Below, piece by piece: positions 29,226 through 39,392 of a DNA stretch of 64,000 nt. The stretch is from an uncultured Schlesneria sp. (GTDB lineage Bacteria > Planctomycetota > Planctomycetia > Planctomycetales > Planctomycetaceae): NCBI GenBank assembly GCA_903840265.1, contig CAIMFH010000109.1, forward strand, positions 1-64,000. Direction: 5' to 3'. The notes under the pieces are model-generated. The model did not search any database, was not told where the DNA came from, and worked only from the letters and a program-made list of their open reading frames with translations. Made by a program: the position numbers and the translations under genes. The first letter of the stretch is position 1, and each line of letters begins with the position of its first letter.

Positions 29226-30746
29226 TCACTTCGCGTGCGTTCGTTCCCATTCCTTGCGCCACTCTTCAAGAGCCGTCTTCAGGCCGCTTTCCGTCTTGTC
29301 ATCCAGAACGCCCGTGTTGATCAGGGCATCGCGGATTTCGCTCTTCGTTTCACGCATGAATTGCAGCATGTTCGTTTCGGCGTCCTGCACTTGCGGGACG
29401 GGCACTTTGTCAAAGTAACCCTTCGAACCGGCGTAGATGCTCATCACCTGATCGGCGGCGGCCAGCGGTTTGAACTGCGGTTGCTTCAGCAATTCGACCA
29501 TGCGGTAACCGCGATCGAGTTGCTGCTGCGTGGCCTTATCGAGTTCCGTACCCAACTGAGCAAAAGCTTCCAATTCGCGGAACGCAGCCAAGTCGAGTCG
29601 CAGGCTACCAGCGACCTTCTTCATGGCCTTCGTCTGAGCGTTCCCACCGACGCGGGATACCGAGATACCGACGTTGATCGCGGGACGAACACCCTTGAAG
29701 AACAAGTCTGGTTCCAGATAGATCTGGCCGTCCGTGATCGAGATCACGTTCGTCGGGATGTATGCCGAAACTTCACCTTCCAGTGTTTCGATGATCGGCA
29801 ATGCGGTCATCGATCCGCCACCCAGTTCATCACTGAGCTTCGCGGCACGTTCCAGCAAGCGGCTGTGACAGTAGAACACGTCCCCAGGGTACGCTTCGCG
29901 ACCTGGTGGCCGTCGCATCAGCAGCGATAGTTGGCGATAAGCAGTGGCTTGGCGAGTCAAATCGTCATACACGACCAAGGTATGCTTACCCTGATACATG
30001 AAGTGTTCGGCGATGGCCGCACCAGCGTAAGGAGCGATGTATTGCAGCGGAGCCGGATCACTGGCCGAGGCACTCACGACGATCGTGTAGTCCATCGCGC
30101 CGGCTTTGGTCAACGCTTCAATCACGCCAGCCGTCGTACTGGCACGCTGGCCGCACGAGACGTAGACGCAAATGACGTCGCCGCCCTTTTGGTTGATGAT
30201 CGCATCGATGGCAACGGCCGTTTTACCGGTCTTGCGGTCGCCAATGATCAATTCTCGCTGACCGCGACCAACAGGCGTCATCGCATCAACAGCCTTGATC
30301 CCCGTCTGAAGCGGTTGCTTCACAGGTTGACGGCCAGCCACACCAGGTGCAGTCGTTTCCAATGGCCGAGTCGACTCGGCCATGACCGGACCTTTGCCGT
30401 CCAGAGCCACACCCAGTGGATCGACGACACGGCCGATCAGGGCGTTGCCGACTGGCACCGACAACAGGGCACCGGTCGTACGGACCTCTTCCCCTTCGGA
30501 AATTTTCAGGTAGTCGCCGAGGATGATCACACCGACGGAGTTCTCTTCCAGGTTAAACACCTGGCCGCGAACACCGCTGGCAAATTCGACCATTTCACCG
30601 GCCATGGCCGAAGCCAAGCCGTAAACTCGCGCGATACCGTCACCCACTTCGACGACGTGTCCAACTTCACTTGTTTGAAGCTGGCCACGAAAGTCTTCAA
30701 TTTCCTTCTGGATGACTGAAGCGATCTCGCCCGCGTTGAATTTCAT
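29226..30746 (-). CDS. atpA: ATP synthase F1 subunit alpha
   Basis: The non-catalytic nucleotide-binding subunit of F1, 506 residues. Visible features are [20 protein letters not shown] near the start, the P-loop [46 protein letters not shown] and the signature [13 protein letters not shown]. Its start lies inside the end of atpH: the two frames overlap by 50 bases, which suggests coupled translation. Confidence 0.97.
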   Translation of the reverse strand: MKFNAGEIASVIQKEIEDFRGQLQTSEVGHVVEVGDGIARVYGLASAMAGEMVEFASGVRGQVFNLEENSVGVIILGDYLKISEGEEVRTTGALLSVPVGNALIGRVVDPLGVALDGKGPVMAESTRPLETTAPGVAGRQPVKQPLQTGIKAVDAMTPVGRGQRELIIGDRKTGKTAVAIDAIINQKGGDVICVYVSCGQRASTTAGVIEALTKAGAMDYTIVVSASASDPAPLQYIAPYAGAAIAEHFMYQGKHTLVVYDDLTRQATAYRQLSLLMRRPPGREAYPGDVFYCHSRLLERAAKLSDELGGGSMTALPIIETLEGEVSAYIPTNVISITDGQIYLEPDLFFKGVRPAINVGISVSRVGGNAQTKAMKKVAGSLRLDLAAFRELEAFAQLGTELDKATQQQLDRGYRMVELLKQPQFKPLAAADQVMSIYAGSKGYFDKVPVPQVQDAETNMLQFMRETKSEIRDALINTGVLDDKTESGLKTALEEWRKEWERTHAK

Positions 30747-31332
30747 TCAGACACCTCTCGCGCAATCGAGCGCGAAGTTGCTTAATTTGAGTCTTGAGGG
30801 AACCATCGTAGACCGTATCACCCACACGGATGACCAGCCCACCGATCAACGTCGAATCGACCCGTGTTTCCAAAATCGGCTCTATGGACAGCGATGATCG
30901 CAGTGTCGAGCGAATCGATTCCAGCGTTTGCTCGCTGATCTCGGCCGCACTCGTGACATTGACTCGTCGCTTTCCGGATCGCCATTCGAATTCTGCTTCT
31001 GCCAACTGACGGATCATTGGCAACAACGCCAACCGATCATGTCGCGCAAGCACTTTCAGGAAGCTTGTGAACCGTGGTGTCGCTCGTTCTGCGACGATTC
31101 GATCGATCAACTGAATCTTTTCATCTTGCCCGAGCGACGTCCCACACAGCAGTTGGCTGAAATCCGACTGCGACGCGAGCACATCGTCCACGAACGAGAT
31201 CAATTCTTCAGCCGCACCCGCACTTTCCTGGCCGGCAGCGTCCAGGTAAGCATTGACGTACACCGTCGCGATCGATTCCCCGCGAGGGTCTATCGCCGTG
31301 TTCGACTTCATCGTTTTTTGATCCACGTCCAC
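30697..31332 (-). CDS. atpH: ATP synthase F1 subunit delta
   Basis: The delta subunit caps F1 and binds the peripheral stalk. The 211-residue product shows the weakly conserved pattern [39 protein letters not shown] and the conserved C-terminal end [38 protein letters not shown]. The GTG at 31332 and the ATG at 31311 are both possible starts. The gene runs 50 bases into atpA, an unusually long overlap, adding a basic tail ([21 protein letters not shown]). Confidence 0.92.
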   Translation of the reverse strand: MDVDQKTMKSNTAIDPRGESIATVYVNAYLDAAGQESAGAAEELISFVDDVLASQSDFSQLLCGTSLGQDEKIQLIDRIVAERATPRFTSFLKVLARHDRLALLPMIRQLAEAEFEWRSGKRRVNVTSAAEISEQTLESIRSTLRSSLSIEPILETRVDSTLIGGLVIRVGDTVYDGSLKTQIKQLRARLRERCLNEIQRGRDRFSHPEGN

Positions 31333-31403
31333 AGGTTCAGTCCTGTCCGCACTATGCTTACTGGCCTATTGAACAAGCCACCCGCAACCAAAGCAGATCG
31401 CCA

Positions 31404-32033
31404 TCAGTTTCGGCGGATGTTCATTTCCGACAAAGCTTGACCGACCAGGCGATCGTGATCGCCCTGATTCAAGCTTCGTCCGATCACCCGCTCGGTGGCA
31501 CCAACGACATTGTTGCTGACGAAGTCGAACAACTCGGCCAACGCCTGATCTCGCGATCGCTCGATCTCGGCAACAGCCCGCTGTTTCATCGCTTCCGACT
31601 CATTCTGAGCCGTGGTGATGATGTCCTGCTTCGTTCGCTCAGCATCTCGACGAGCTTCCGCCAGCAGTTCCCGAACTTCGTCCTGCACTGTCGCCAGCTT
31701 TGCTTCGCGTTCGGCGATCATCGCTTCCGACTTGATCCGATTGGCTTCGGCGTCAGCAATATCTTGACGGATGTGTCGTTCACGCTCGTTCAAACCGATT
31801 CGCAGCGGACCCCAGGCCCCGACTCGCAAGACGACGACGTAAATCACGAACGTCACCAGCGAAAAGAGAGCCAGATCCTTACTGAAGCTCATCGGAAGCC
31901 CAGTATCATGATGCTCAGCTGCGTGCTCAGCATCATGATGTTCTTCAGCTGCCGAAGCCCACGTGGCCGCACCACCCATCAGCACCAGGCTGAGAGTCAG
32001 CACACCAATTGATCGAACGAGAGACCCAAACAT
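31404..32033 (-). CDS. atpF: ATP synthase F0 subunit b
   Basis: The peripheral stalk subunit, 209 residues. An N-terminal signal-like segment (SLVRSIGVLTLSLVLMGGAATWASA) precedes a His/Glu-rich stretch (EEHHDAEHAAEHHDTG), then the usual membrane helix (LALFSLVTFVIYVVVLRVGAWGPL) and a long charged helix rich in Ala, Glu and Arg (REAKLATVQDEVRELLAEARRDAERTKQ). The extra hydrophobic N-terminus makes it longer than the classical ~160-residue b. It may be cleaved, leaving the His-rich part outside. Confidence 0.93.
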   Translation of the reverse strand: MFGSLVRSIGVLTLSLVLMGGAATWASAAEEHHDAEHAAEHHDTGLPMSFSKDLALFSLVTFVIYVVVLRVGAWGPLRIGLNERERHIRQDIADAEANRIKSEAMIAEREAKLATVQDEVRELLAEARRDAERTKQDIITTAQNESEAMKQRAVAEIERSRDQALAELFDFVSNNVVGATERVIGRSLNQGDHDRLVGQALSEMNIRRN

Positions 32034-32089
32034 GACTTGCCACCCGTGTCGCAGTTCTGTTCCGCCAAAGCCACTGATTTCAAGCCGTA

Positions 32090-32413
32090 CTAGTTGAACG
32101 GCTTGTAGTTTCCGTTGCTGCCCATACAGACGATCAGTGCGAAGAATGTCGCACCTTCGATCAGCGCGGCTGCGATGATCATGGCGGTCTGAATGTTGCC
32201 AGCCACTTCTGGCTGACGAGCCATTGACTCAACAGCAGCTTGACCGATGCGGCCAATACCCCAGGCAGCTCCGATGATCACCAGACCAGCACCGACTGCA
32301 GCGGAGAAGTGAATCCCGCTGTTCGTTGCTCCACCAGCTTGAGCAAAAGCTGGAGTTGCGAACACGAATAGCATGCAGACTCCGTACACCAACACTCGCA
32401 GATTCTGACTCAC
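32090..32413 (-). CDS. atpE: ATP synthase F0 subunit c
   Basis: The proteolipid forming the ion-driven rotor ring. The GTG start at 32413 has AGGAG a few bases upstream and opens with a signal-peptide-like leader (SQNLRVLVYGVCMLFVFATPAFA) before the two-helix hairpin: AVGAGLVIIGAAWGIGRIGQAAVESMARQPE, then IQTAMIIAAALIEGATFFALIVCMG. The ion-binding carboxylate is the Glu in LIEGATFF. It is followed by Gly rather than the Ser/Thr typical of sodium-coupled c subunits, so proton coupling is more likely. A longer frame starts at 32473. Confidence 0.93.
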   Translation of the reverse strand: MSQNLRVLVYGVCMLFVFATPAFAQAGGATNSGIHFSAAVGAGLVIIGAAWGIGRIGQAAVESMARQPEVAGNIQTAMIIAAALIEGATFFALIVCMGSNGNYKPFN

Positions 32414-32475
32414 AACAACTCTCCTCAACCTGAATTTCGGGAACGCCCCAAGACGCTTTAACACCAAACACACAC

Positions 32476-33441
32476 TCAGTGTGGATTTACCGCCGCACTG
32501 ATAAACAACGAAGTCAACAAGGCAAACACATACGCCTGCAGGAAGGCGACAAACAACTCAAGCATGCCGATTCCGACCTGCCCAAGAATACTCGCCGGCA
32601 TGACGATGCCCCACAGGGCGCCATCCACGAGAGCGATAAAACCAAGGAACACACCAAGCACTGTGTGGCCTGCCATGATGTTGGCAAACAAACGAATCGC
32701 CAGCACACCATGCTTAATCAACAAGCCACCCGCCTCAATGATCCAGATCATAGGCAGAAGAAGCACGGCGATCGGACCGGGCAGATCCATGTGAGGCACC
32801 AGCGACTTCCAGAAGCCAGTCACCCCTGATTGCAGCGTGCCGAAGTACACCACATGAAGGAATGTCACCACAGCCAGCACAGCCGTGACGTTGATATTCG
32901 CCGTAGGCGAACCCAGAAACGGAATCGCACCAAGCAGATTGCAGAACAGAACGTAGAAAAAGATGCTCCAAACAAACGGCAGGTATTTGTCCGCCGGATG
33001 ACCGACTTCAACTGCAACATGACCACCAGTGGCTACATGAGCCCCAGCCCCGTGATGAACATCGACCGCAAGAGCGTGATGAGCATCAGTCGCATGGGCG
33101 TCGCCGTGACCACGATCGTCATGATGATGCGGAATACCGATCGACGGCCGCACGACCTGATCGCGAATGAAAACAGCCAACGTTTCCCAGAAGTTCCACC
33201 ACACGCCGGAAACCGGCTTGCCGCCGCGAACTCTCCAGGCAAGGCCGTAGAACACCAGCACCGACAACACCAACGCCACCACCTGCAACACCATATACTT
33301 GGTCACGATGAATTCGTGGCCCATAATGGTATACACCGGCAGCCTGGGATAGCTGTCGAGACCGAATAGCCGCAACACGAAGACGGGAAGCTCCCAGACA
33401 TTCGCATCGCGGACGTGATGAAATGGGTCATCTGCCGACAT
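32476..33441 (-). CDS. atpB: ATP synthase F0 subunit a
   Basis: The stator channel subunit, 321 residues. The C-terminal half has the conserved helices, including the essential arginine in LAIRLFANIMAGHTVLGVFLG. Between the first membrane helix region and the conserved core lies an unusual ~55-residue insertion at about 100-155 that is very rich in histidine (PHHHDDRGHGDAHATDAHH and onward). Together with the His-rich stretch of AtpF it would put many histidines at the membrane surface of F0. The stop lies 62 bases before the atpE start codon. Confidence 0.94.
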   Translation of the reverse strand: MSADDPFHHVRDANVWELPVFVLRLFGLDSYPRLPVYTIMGHEFIVTKYMVLQVVALVLSVLVFYGLAWRVRGGKPVSGVWWNFWETLAVFIRDQVVRPSIGIPHHHDDRGHGDAHATDAHHALAVDVHHGAGAHVATGGHVAVEVGHPADKYLPFVWSIFFYVLFCNLLGAIPFLGSPTANINVTAVLAVVTFLHVVYFGTLQSGVTGFWKSLVPHMDLPGPIAVLLLPMIWIIEAGGLLIKHGVLAIRLFANIMAGHTVLGVFLGFIALVDGALWGIVMPASILGQVGIGMLELFVAFLQAYVFALLTSLFISAAVNPH

Positions 33442-33451
33442 GGCATTCCAA

Positions 33452-33889
33452 TCAGCTTTGATCGTCGAGCGGCTTTGGGGCAGTCACCGGAGGCAGCACC
33501 AATGCCGTCTCAAGCGCCAACGCCACCAAATAGCAGACAATCAACCACACCGTGAACTGGCGAAACCCAAGATCAGGGCGCAGTGCAGAAACTGCAAACA
33601 TCCCTAACAACACAAACAACATCCGAAACCCACCACCCACCAGCACAACATAGGCTGACAGATTGCGATGCCTCAGTAATTCACCCGCAAACACGGTCAG
33701 CAACCCCGGAATCAACGAGAGTATCAGCGAGTACGCCAACCCCTCCAATCCCAGCAGCCCAGACACCCCGTAGGCAATCACCGCCAGCAGCATTCCGACG
33801 ACGAGCATTCCTGCCGTCAGCGCCACCAAACGGCCGCCGAGTGTCTTCAACTCAATCTCCAACCACCAATTAAGATCTTGAGTCGCCAA
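33452..33889 (-). CDS. ATP synthase subunit I-like membrane protein
   Basis: The 145-residue product has four predicted membrane helices, e.g. LVALTAGMLVVGMLLAVIAYG and GLAYSLILSLIPGLLTVFAG. It sits 10 bases before atpB, the place where atpI-type assembly factors are found. Sequence conservation is low, and assignment rests mainly on topology and operon position. It starts with TTG. Confidence 0.65.
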   Translation of the reverse strand: MATQDLNWWLEIELKTLGGRLVALTAGMLVVGMLLAVIAYGVSGLLGLEGLAYSLILSLIPGLLTVFAGELLRHRNLSAYVVLVGGGFRMLFVLLGMFAVSALRPDLGFRQFTVWLIVCYLVALALETALVLPPVTAPKPLDDQS

Positions 33890-33901
33890 CAGTGCGAAGA
33901 A

Positions 33902-34129
33902 CTACTTATTATTTTTGGCAAACTTCAGTAGCTCGAGCATGGCGATCGAGAATCCAAACAGCACACCCACCACCGTCAACCACGGTGCCGTCGAATATTT
34001 TTGATCGAGCCACCAGCCGATCCCTGGCGGAATCGCCATTTGCAGACCGATGCTCATCACTTGCGTTGCCAGAACATAACCCTTGGCTGCAGAGTTACGG
34101 CCATCGCGATCATCATCGCTGTCAGCCAT
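33902..34129 (-). CDS. AtpZ/AtpI family protein
   Basis: The 75-residue product has the AtpZ pattern: a charged N-terminus, a first helix (YVLATQVMSIGLQMAIPPGIGWWLDQ, with the typical G-x-GWWLD loop) and a second helix (PWLTVVGVLFGFSIAMLELLKFA). AtpZ/AtpI proteins help F0 assembly and may carry Mg or Ca. It is the first gene of the atp operon, 12 bases before the subunit I-like gene. Confidence 0.85.
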   Translation of the reverse strand: MADSDDDRDGRNSAAKGYVLATQVMSIGLQMAIPPGIGWWLDQKYSTAPWLTVVGVLFGFSIAMLELLKFAKNNK

Positions 34130-34369
34130 ACGGCAGCCCCACCGGGATTACAAACTGGTAAGTCGGGGAATGCTAGCCTTGGCCCCATGCGATGTCAAAG
34201 GTGGGCTGTGGGAGCTAGGCGAATTCTCAATTTTGGTTTTGCCAGCCGATCAGCAAGTGACCTCAAACTGGCTGAAATGGCCGCAAAATCGATTCTCTCA
34301 AAACAATTGGCGGCAGAGCAATCGAGGGTGCTCTGCCGCCTGCGATATTTTGCAGAAGTGCTTCGTCCG

Positions 34370-35824
34370 TCACTCAGATTTTTCGGTGCGGCGACCGTCC
34401 GAGGGGGCTTCCTGCCGGGGGCGTGGCTCCGCTCGATCGCGCATCCGCTCACCCAACAATCCCGCTCCGACCCGGAATTCATCCAAACTGATGAATCCGT
34501 CACCGTTTGTATCGAGCATTCCAAAACGCTCTTTCAGTTGTTCTGGCGCTTCGTCCTTGGAGATTTTCCCATCGGAATCACGGTCCAATCTCTGGAAAAA
34601 CGGCGCAGACCGCTCACGACCCGCGGTCTCTCCATCCGGTCGCCGCATCCTTTCGTCGCGACCGACCTGCTGGGCTCTTTCAATTCGCGCCGCCTCCCGA
34701 CGAGGTTCTGGTTCGACCGCCAAACCACCGATCAGTTCAGCCGAGTCGAGCTGGCCATCGTGATTTTGATCTAACTCGTCAAATTTCTCGGCCGCCTTCG
34801 AGAGTTCGTCTTTCGAAAGTCGGCCGTCACGGTTGGTATCCAGCAATTGAACGAACGTCGGCGATCGTCCCAGCGATTGATCGCCAGCCACTCGTCGTTC
34901 GGGGCTGCGGCCATTATCGGCATTTGCGGCTGCTCGAGGCTCACGACCACTGTCGGGGCGACGCTCACCCGCTGGTGGTCGAGCACCGTCTCGACCTTGC
35001 GGCATGTTTTTGACGAACTCGTCTTTCGTGAGTGATCCGCTCACTTCTTTTCCCGCTCGACGCAATGCCGCCTCGACCATCGGCCGGGCTCGCTCGGGAG
35101 CCTCCTCGACGGTGAGCTTGCCGTCACGATTCGCGTCGAGCCTGCCAAACATTTCCTCTGGATTTCCCATGCCGGGGCGACCCATCGCGTCGCGAGCCCG
35201 TTCGCTGAACTGCTGGAACTGCTCCAACGTCACTTCGTCTTTGCCCAGGCGTTCGAACAGGGGTGCCAAGCGTTCACGAGCCTCTGGGGGAAGCTCCGCT
35301 TTGGAGACCTTTCCGTCCGCATTCGCATCGAAGCGTTTGAAGAACTCAGCCGGATCAGGGCGACTACCCCCTCCAAATTGGCCGAAATCTTCGATGCTCA
35401 ACTCCTTCTTTCCGGAACGATCAAAAAGCGGTTTTAGTCGATCACGAAGCGGCTCGGGAACTTCGTCCAAAGTGACTTTTCCGTCTTTGTTCCGATCGAG
35501 CATTTCGAACCGCTGGCGACCATCTGCGCGGCGGTCACCATCTTGGTTCAGCGGGACATTCGGGGACTCCTCGGGCTTGTTCGCCTGTTCGAACTCGTCC
35601 GCCGTCAGCTTTCCGTCGCCGTTCTTGTCACCCAGACGAACCAATCGCTGAAACAGCCGCTGCTGCTCTTCCGGAACTTCGTCGCTGGCCACCTGCCCGT
35701 CACGATTCTTGTCCAATCGCTTAAACAGCGCACCCGCGTCGGCGTCTTGTCCCCGTGCCGTCATGGCGCCACTGCATAAAATCGCGGCTGCCACCGCCGC
35801 CGTGCCCCAATGAGTTCGCTGCAT
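34370..35824 (-). CDS. Exported multi-EF-hand protein
   Basis: After a signal peptide (THWGTAAVAAAILCSGAMTARG) the 484-residue product carries about nine canonical EF-hand loops with D-x-N/D-x-DG-x-I/L/V-x3-E/D spacing. Examples are DKNRDGQVASDE, DKNGDGKLTADE, DRNKDGKVTLDE, DANADGKVSKAE, DANRDGKLTVEE, DTNRDGRLSKDE, DQNHDGQLDSAE, DRDSDGKISKDE and DTNGDGFISLDE. Degenerate hands lie between them (DRSGKKELSIED). The linkers are rich in Arg, Pro, Gly and Glu. It is likely a calcium-binding protein of the periplasm or cell surface. It is not part of the atp operon: a ~240-base gap separates it. Confidence 0.9.
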   Translation of the reverse strand: MQRTHWGTAAVAAAILCSGAMTARGQDADAGALFKRLDKNRDGQVASDEVPEEQQRLFQRLVRLGDKNGDGKLTADEFEQANKPEESPNVPLNQDGDRRADGRQRFEMLDRNKDGKVTLDEVPEPLRDRLKPLFDRSGKKELSIEDFGQFGGGSRPDPAEFFKRFDANADGKVSKAELPPEARERLAPLFERLGKDEVTLEQFQQFSERARDAMGRPGMGNPEEMFGRLDANRDGKLTVEEAPERARPMVEAALRRAGKEVSGSLTKDEFVKNMPQGRDGARPPAGERRPDSGREPRAAANADNGRSPERRVAGDQSLGRSPTFVQLLDTNRDGRLSKDELSKAAEKFDELDQNHDGQLDSAELIGGLAVEPEPRREAARIERAQQVGRDERMRRPDGETAGRERSAPFFQRLDRDSDGKISKDEAPEQLKERFGMLDTNGDGFISLDEFRVGAGLLGERMRDRAEPRPRQEAPSDGRRTEKSE

Positions 35825-36021
35825 GACTTTGGACCTTGTTTAAGAACGCTGGAACGCCACCCGCATTGAAGTCAGTGCCACTTACAAAATATCAAACCCC
35901 AGCCGCCGATCGCGGTTTCGCATGATTCAGATCTACATAAGCAGAAAGCTCGCACCTCAAGCGAGATACGAGCCATCTGATTTCGTAAACATTTTTGCCG
36001 CAACGCCTTGCAGCAAGACAG

Positions 36022-37725
36022 TTACTTATCGCCTTCCTTCAACTGGAACGTCACGAAGAGCGACCCCTTCTTGTCTGGGACGGCATAGGATCCACTGGGG
36101 CGCAGATACTTCTCCAGGGCTTCGAACGGTGGTAGCTTCTTCACGTCGATCCCCTCCAGAAATTCCGCGTTATCCGCGTTCTTCAGCATCTCGTAAGCGG
36201 CTTTCATTTGTGCGTCGGCTCGGGAGTAACCAATCATCGAGACTTTCGGGGGGAACCGCTTCGCAATCTTCCGATAGCCAGCCGATTCGGCGAGGGGCGC
36301 GGTCGAGACCGTACGCAACATCGCCTCCAGCGAAGGGGTGTCATTTGTGAAAACGACTTGGCCACCCGTCACGGCCATCGAAATAGTCTGATCATCGCCA
36401 GCACTCACTTCATAGATCGTTTCGCCGTTGAAATCGCGAGTTTCGAGGTTGGCTCCTTCGGACTTCGCGGCCTTGGCCAGGGTCTTCTTCATCTTGGCTG
36501 GGTCTTTGACATCGAATGCCATCAGGAATTTCGGCGCGGGCTCATCGCTGTCCTCCGACGCTCGTTGAGTCACATGGAACTTTCCGTCCAGCAAGTCCAA
36601 GACATCTTTCTTGATATGAAGTCCCGGACCATCTTCTGAATTGGCGAACTTATCCAATTGCTTCGCAGTCGCTCCACGACCCTGAATACTGTCCACCAGG
36701 GATTCGATCGCCTGATAAGCCTGAGGCACATTCCAATTGGCACTGAAATAGGCGGTGACATCGGCGGGAACCCACTTGGGCGGGGCTAGGTCGGTGGCTG
36801 GAAACTGGAAGACATTCAGCACACCTGTTGGTTGCTCGGCATGCACGAACGTCTTCGAAACTCCGTCGAAATCGTCGCTGCCATAGTAGCTTGCGCCGCC
36901 CCAACCCTTGAGCTTGTCGATTCCCAGAGATGGCAGGAACAACTTCGCCATCCCGACTTGCGGAGCGAATTCTGAAGCCATATCGAGGCTAGATTGAATC
37001 AATCCGATTGGATTAACGAACCACACCAGGGCCGGGTCACTGGATTCTTCTTTGCAACGATCCTGCACGTACTTGTAGATGTCGTTGTTCGCCAGGGTAT
37101 CGGTGCTGTCGCCGTCCCAGCGGTCAAGCACTTCCTTCAAGGCGTCGACTGATGTCGAGAAAACAAGGCACGAATCGTCATTGAAATATGCCAGAGTCTG
37201 GAACGGATTGTTCGGCTCCACGTTCTTGAAGGCATAAACGTGGACGCTGACATCGCCGACATCCTGCGTGGAGTGCTCCGCGACATCGTCCAGTCCGTCA
37301 TGCATCTTCTTCAGGAGCTTTTCGATCGTTTCCTTGTCGCCGTAGTCCATGATCAGCACGGGGGCCAACTTGCGAGCGGGCCGCTCCATTACGGCGATGG
37401 TCACTTCGCCCTTGGGGATGGCGAGCAACTCGGGGATCGTCACGCCGACTTCAGCCTGCAGTTTGTCTGACAGTTCGTCGATCTTCTTGCGGACATCATC
37501 AAGAAACGGCTTCAGTTCCGGGTCGCGCAGCATGCTGCCCGTCACCGACTTATCGAATTCTTCATTGAAGTCGGGAACGCTGGGAATACTGAAAAACAGC
37601 AGCGTATCCTTCGGAAGCAGTTGCGCGCCGGTAGGATCATCATCGGCGATCGCCACCTGCCCGCCGATCAGTGCCTGCGCCAAGCCGCAGATCACCAGGG
37701 TTGTCGCCAGCCACGCTTGCTTCAT
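36022..37725 (-). CDS. Large exported protein, DUF3352-like, function unknown
   Basis: The product (about 567 residues from the ATG at 37725) begins with a signal peptide (KQAWLATTLVICGLAQALIGGQVAIA). It then follows the pattern of planctomycete exported proteins in which a first domain (QLLPKDTLLFFSIPSVPDFNEEF ... LPELLAIPKGEVTIAV) is followed by a second (FLMAFDVKDPAKMKKTLAKAA ... QVVFTNDTPSLEAML). The phrases 'DTLLFFSIPSV' and 'GEVTIAVMERPARKLAPVLIMD' resemble DUF3352-type repeats. No catalytic motif was seen. The frame extends to 37782 but the extra residues are Cys-rich and unlike a leader. It stands alone. Confidence 0.7.
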   Translation of the reverse strand: MKQAWLATTLVICGLAQALIGGQVAIADDDPTGAQLLPKDTLLFFSIPSVPDFNEEFDKSVTGSMLRDPELKPFLDDVRKKIDELSDKLQAEVGVTIPELLAIPKGEVTIAVMERPARKLAPVLIMDYGDKETIEKLLKKMHDGLDDVAEHSTQDVGDVSVHVYAFKNVEPNNPFQTLAYFNDDSCLVFSTSVDALKEVLDRWDGDSTDTLANNDIYKYVQDRCKEESSDPALVWFVNPIGLIQSSLDMASEFAPQVGMAKLFLPSLGIDKLKGWGGASYYGSDDFDGVSKTFVHAEQPTGVLNVFQFPATDLAPPKWVPADVTAYFSANWNVPQAYQAIESLVDSIQGRGATAKQLDKFANSEDGPGLHIKKDVLDLLDGKFHVTQRASEDSDEPAPKFLMAFDVKDPAKMKKTLAKAAKSEGANLETRDFNGETIYEVSAGDDQTISMAVTGGQVVFTNDTPSLEAMLRTVSTAPLAESAGYRKIAKRFPPKVSMIGYSRADAQMKAAYEMLKNADNAEFLEGIDVKKLPPFEALEKYLRPSGSYAVPDKKGSLFVTFQLKEGDK

Positions 37726-38139
37726 GAGGGATTCCAATTCGTTCGACCAGAGGTTGAGATGACAGAGGAGACAGCAGCACACGCTGTCAAGATTTCGGAC
37801 ATTTGCCTATCTTATTCATCCCTTAAAGGGGGGCGTTCAATATCCTGACAATTTCACCACGGCCTGACAATCCTGGCTTGTGGTGATCGACGAACCCGCA
37901 TTGATGCCGCACTCGTACCCAATTTGAAACTTCGGGAACAGGAATGGAATATCAGGACTATTCTTGTGTACCTGTGTTCTGTCCCCAAGGTTTCAGAGTC
38001 CTCATCTTGGGTTGGCTTGCAACACAGAGTCAACTCGTGTTAGCGTCCTCGCTAACGTGCCCGGAATGTTGACGGGAGACGCCCCCGGTCGCTCACTGCC
38101 CTATTCGATTCCCGCTCCGCAGAAAGACCCAACAAAACC
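37726..38139. other. Intergenic region upstream of icd
   Basis: About 410 bases between divergent genes contain no credible reading frame. Two CCTGACAAT repeats lie about 22 bases apart near 37843-37872. A hairpin GTTAGCG-tcct-CGCTAAC lies at 38039-38056. No promoter was identified with confidence. Confidence 0.5.
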
Positions 38140-39321
38140 ATGGCCTACGATATTACGCTGATCCCCGGAGATGGAACTGGTCCCGAACTCGCCGAAGCCA
38201 CTCGCAAGTGTATCGATGCAACAGGCGTTAAGGTCAATTGGGACGTGCAGGAGTGCGGCATCGAAGTCATCGAAGCCCAAGGCAAGATTCCCGACGGCGT
38301 GTTCGCCTCAGTGCGAGCCAACAAGGTCGCCCTGAAGGCTCCGATCACGACGCCGATCGGCAAGGGATTCCGGTCCGTCAACGTGGCATTGCGACAAGAA
38401 CTCGGACTGTATGCCTGCGTCCGTCCGTGCAAGACTTATAAAGGTGTCCGCTCGTACTTCGACAAGACCAACGTCGACCTGGTCATCGTGCGCGAAAACA
38501 CCGAAGACCTTTACGCCGGCGTGGAATTCCAGGCTGGTGATGCCAAGACGAGTGAACTGATCAGCTTTATCAACGCTGCATCCACGGGCAAGAAGATCAA
38601 GAGCGGTTTGACGACAACTGGCGTCAGCATCAAGCCGATCTCTGTCGAAGGGACTCGTAACATCAGCCGGTACGCCTTTGACTATGCGGTGAAGTATGGA
38701 CGCAAGTCGGTGACGTCCATCTCCAAGGCCAACATCATGAAGTTCACGGATGGCCTGTGGTATGACGAAACTCGCGCCGTCGCCACTGCCTTCGGTGCCA
38801 AGTACGAAGAGAGCAAGTTGGCAAACGGTGTGATTGCTGACCCGACGCTGGCTGACCGAGCTGGGACTGGCGCTGGCATTACCTATATCGAACGGCTCGT
38901 CGACAATATGTGTATGCAGTTGGTCCAGAAGCCAGAGAACTACGATGTTCTGACGATGGGCAACCTGTACGGCGATATTCTCAGCGATTTGTGTGCAGGC
39001 CTGGTAGGTGGTCTTGGCGTCGCACCCGGAGCCAACATCGGCCCCAATTCGGCGATCTTCGAAGCGACCCACGGTTCGGCTCCGAAGTACAAGGGCCAGA
39101 ACAAGGTCAACCCGACAGCCCTCATTCTGTCCGGCAAGTTGATGCTGGAGCACCTGGGCGAAGCCGCTGCCGCCGCCAAGCTGGAACGGGCCGTCGCGAG
39201 CATCATCGAAGAGGGCAAGTATGTCACCTACGACATGAAGGCCGATCGCAATGATCCGACAGCCGTCGGGACTCGCGAAATGGCCGAAGCGATCTGCAAG
39301 CGCATGGCCGAACTTGGCTAA
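38140..39321 (+). CDS. icd: Isocitrate/isopropylmalate dehydrogenase family, probably isocitrate dehydrogenase
   Basis: The 393-residue enzyme belongs to the decarboxylating beta-hydroxyacid dehydrogenase family. Typical segments are [53 protein letters not shown], the metal-binding [17 protein letters not shown] and [20 protein letters not shown]. The serine-containing S-x-N-x-x-LR substrate loop (SVNVALR) and the [11 protein letters not shown] block favour isocitrate over isopropylmalate. The size and motifs resemble the NAD-dependent form; cofactor choice is not certain. It is monocistronic, followed by a strong terminator. Confidence 0.9.
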   Translation: MAYDITLIPGDGTGPELAEATRKCIDATGVKVNWDVQECGIEVIEAQGKIPDGVFASVRANKVALKAPITTPIGKGFRSVNVALRQELGLYACVRPCKTYKGVRSYFDKTNVDLVIVRENTEDLYAGVEFQAGDAKTSELISFINAASTGKKIKSGLTTTGVSIKPISVEGTRNISRYAFDYAVKYGRKSVTSISKANIMKFTDGLWYDETRAVATAFGAKYEESKLANGVIADPTLADRAGTGAGITYIERLVDNMCMQLVQKPENYDVLTMGNLYGDILSDLCAGLVGGLGVAPGANIGPNSAIFEATHGSAPKYKGQNKVNPTALILSGKLMLEHLGEAAAAAKLERAVASIIEEGKYVTYDMKADRNDPTAVGTREMAEAICKRMAELG

Positions 39322-39346
39322 GCCCGCGGTTCACGCTTAAGTAATC

Positions 39347-39380
39347 GAAGGGCTGTCGCAACACGTTGTGACAGCCCTTC
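39347..39380 (+). terminator. Intrinsic terminator after icd
   Basis: GAAGGGCTGTC pairs with GACAGCCCTTC and the stem continues through a wobble and CAA/TTG, giving a hairpin of 34 bases. It is followed by TGCTTTTG. It lies 25 bases after the icd stop and before the convergent GNAT gene. Confidence 0.75.
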
Positions 39381-39392
39381 TGCTTTTGTGAA

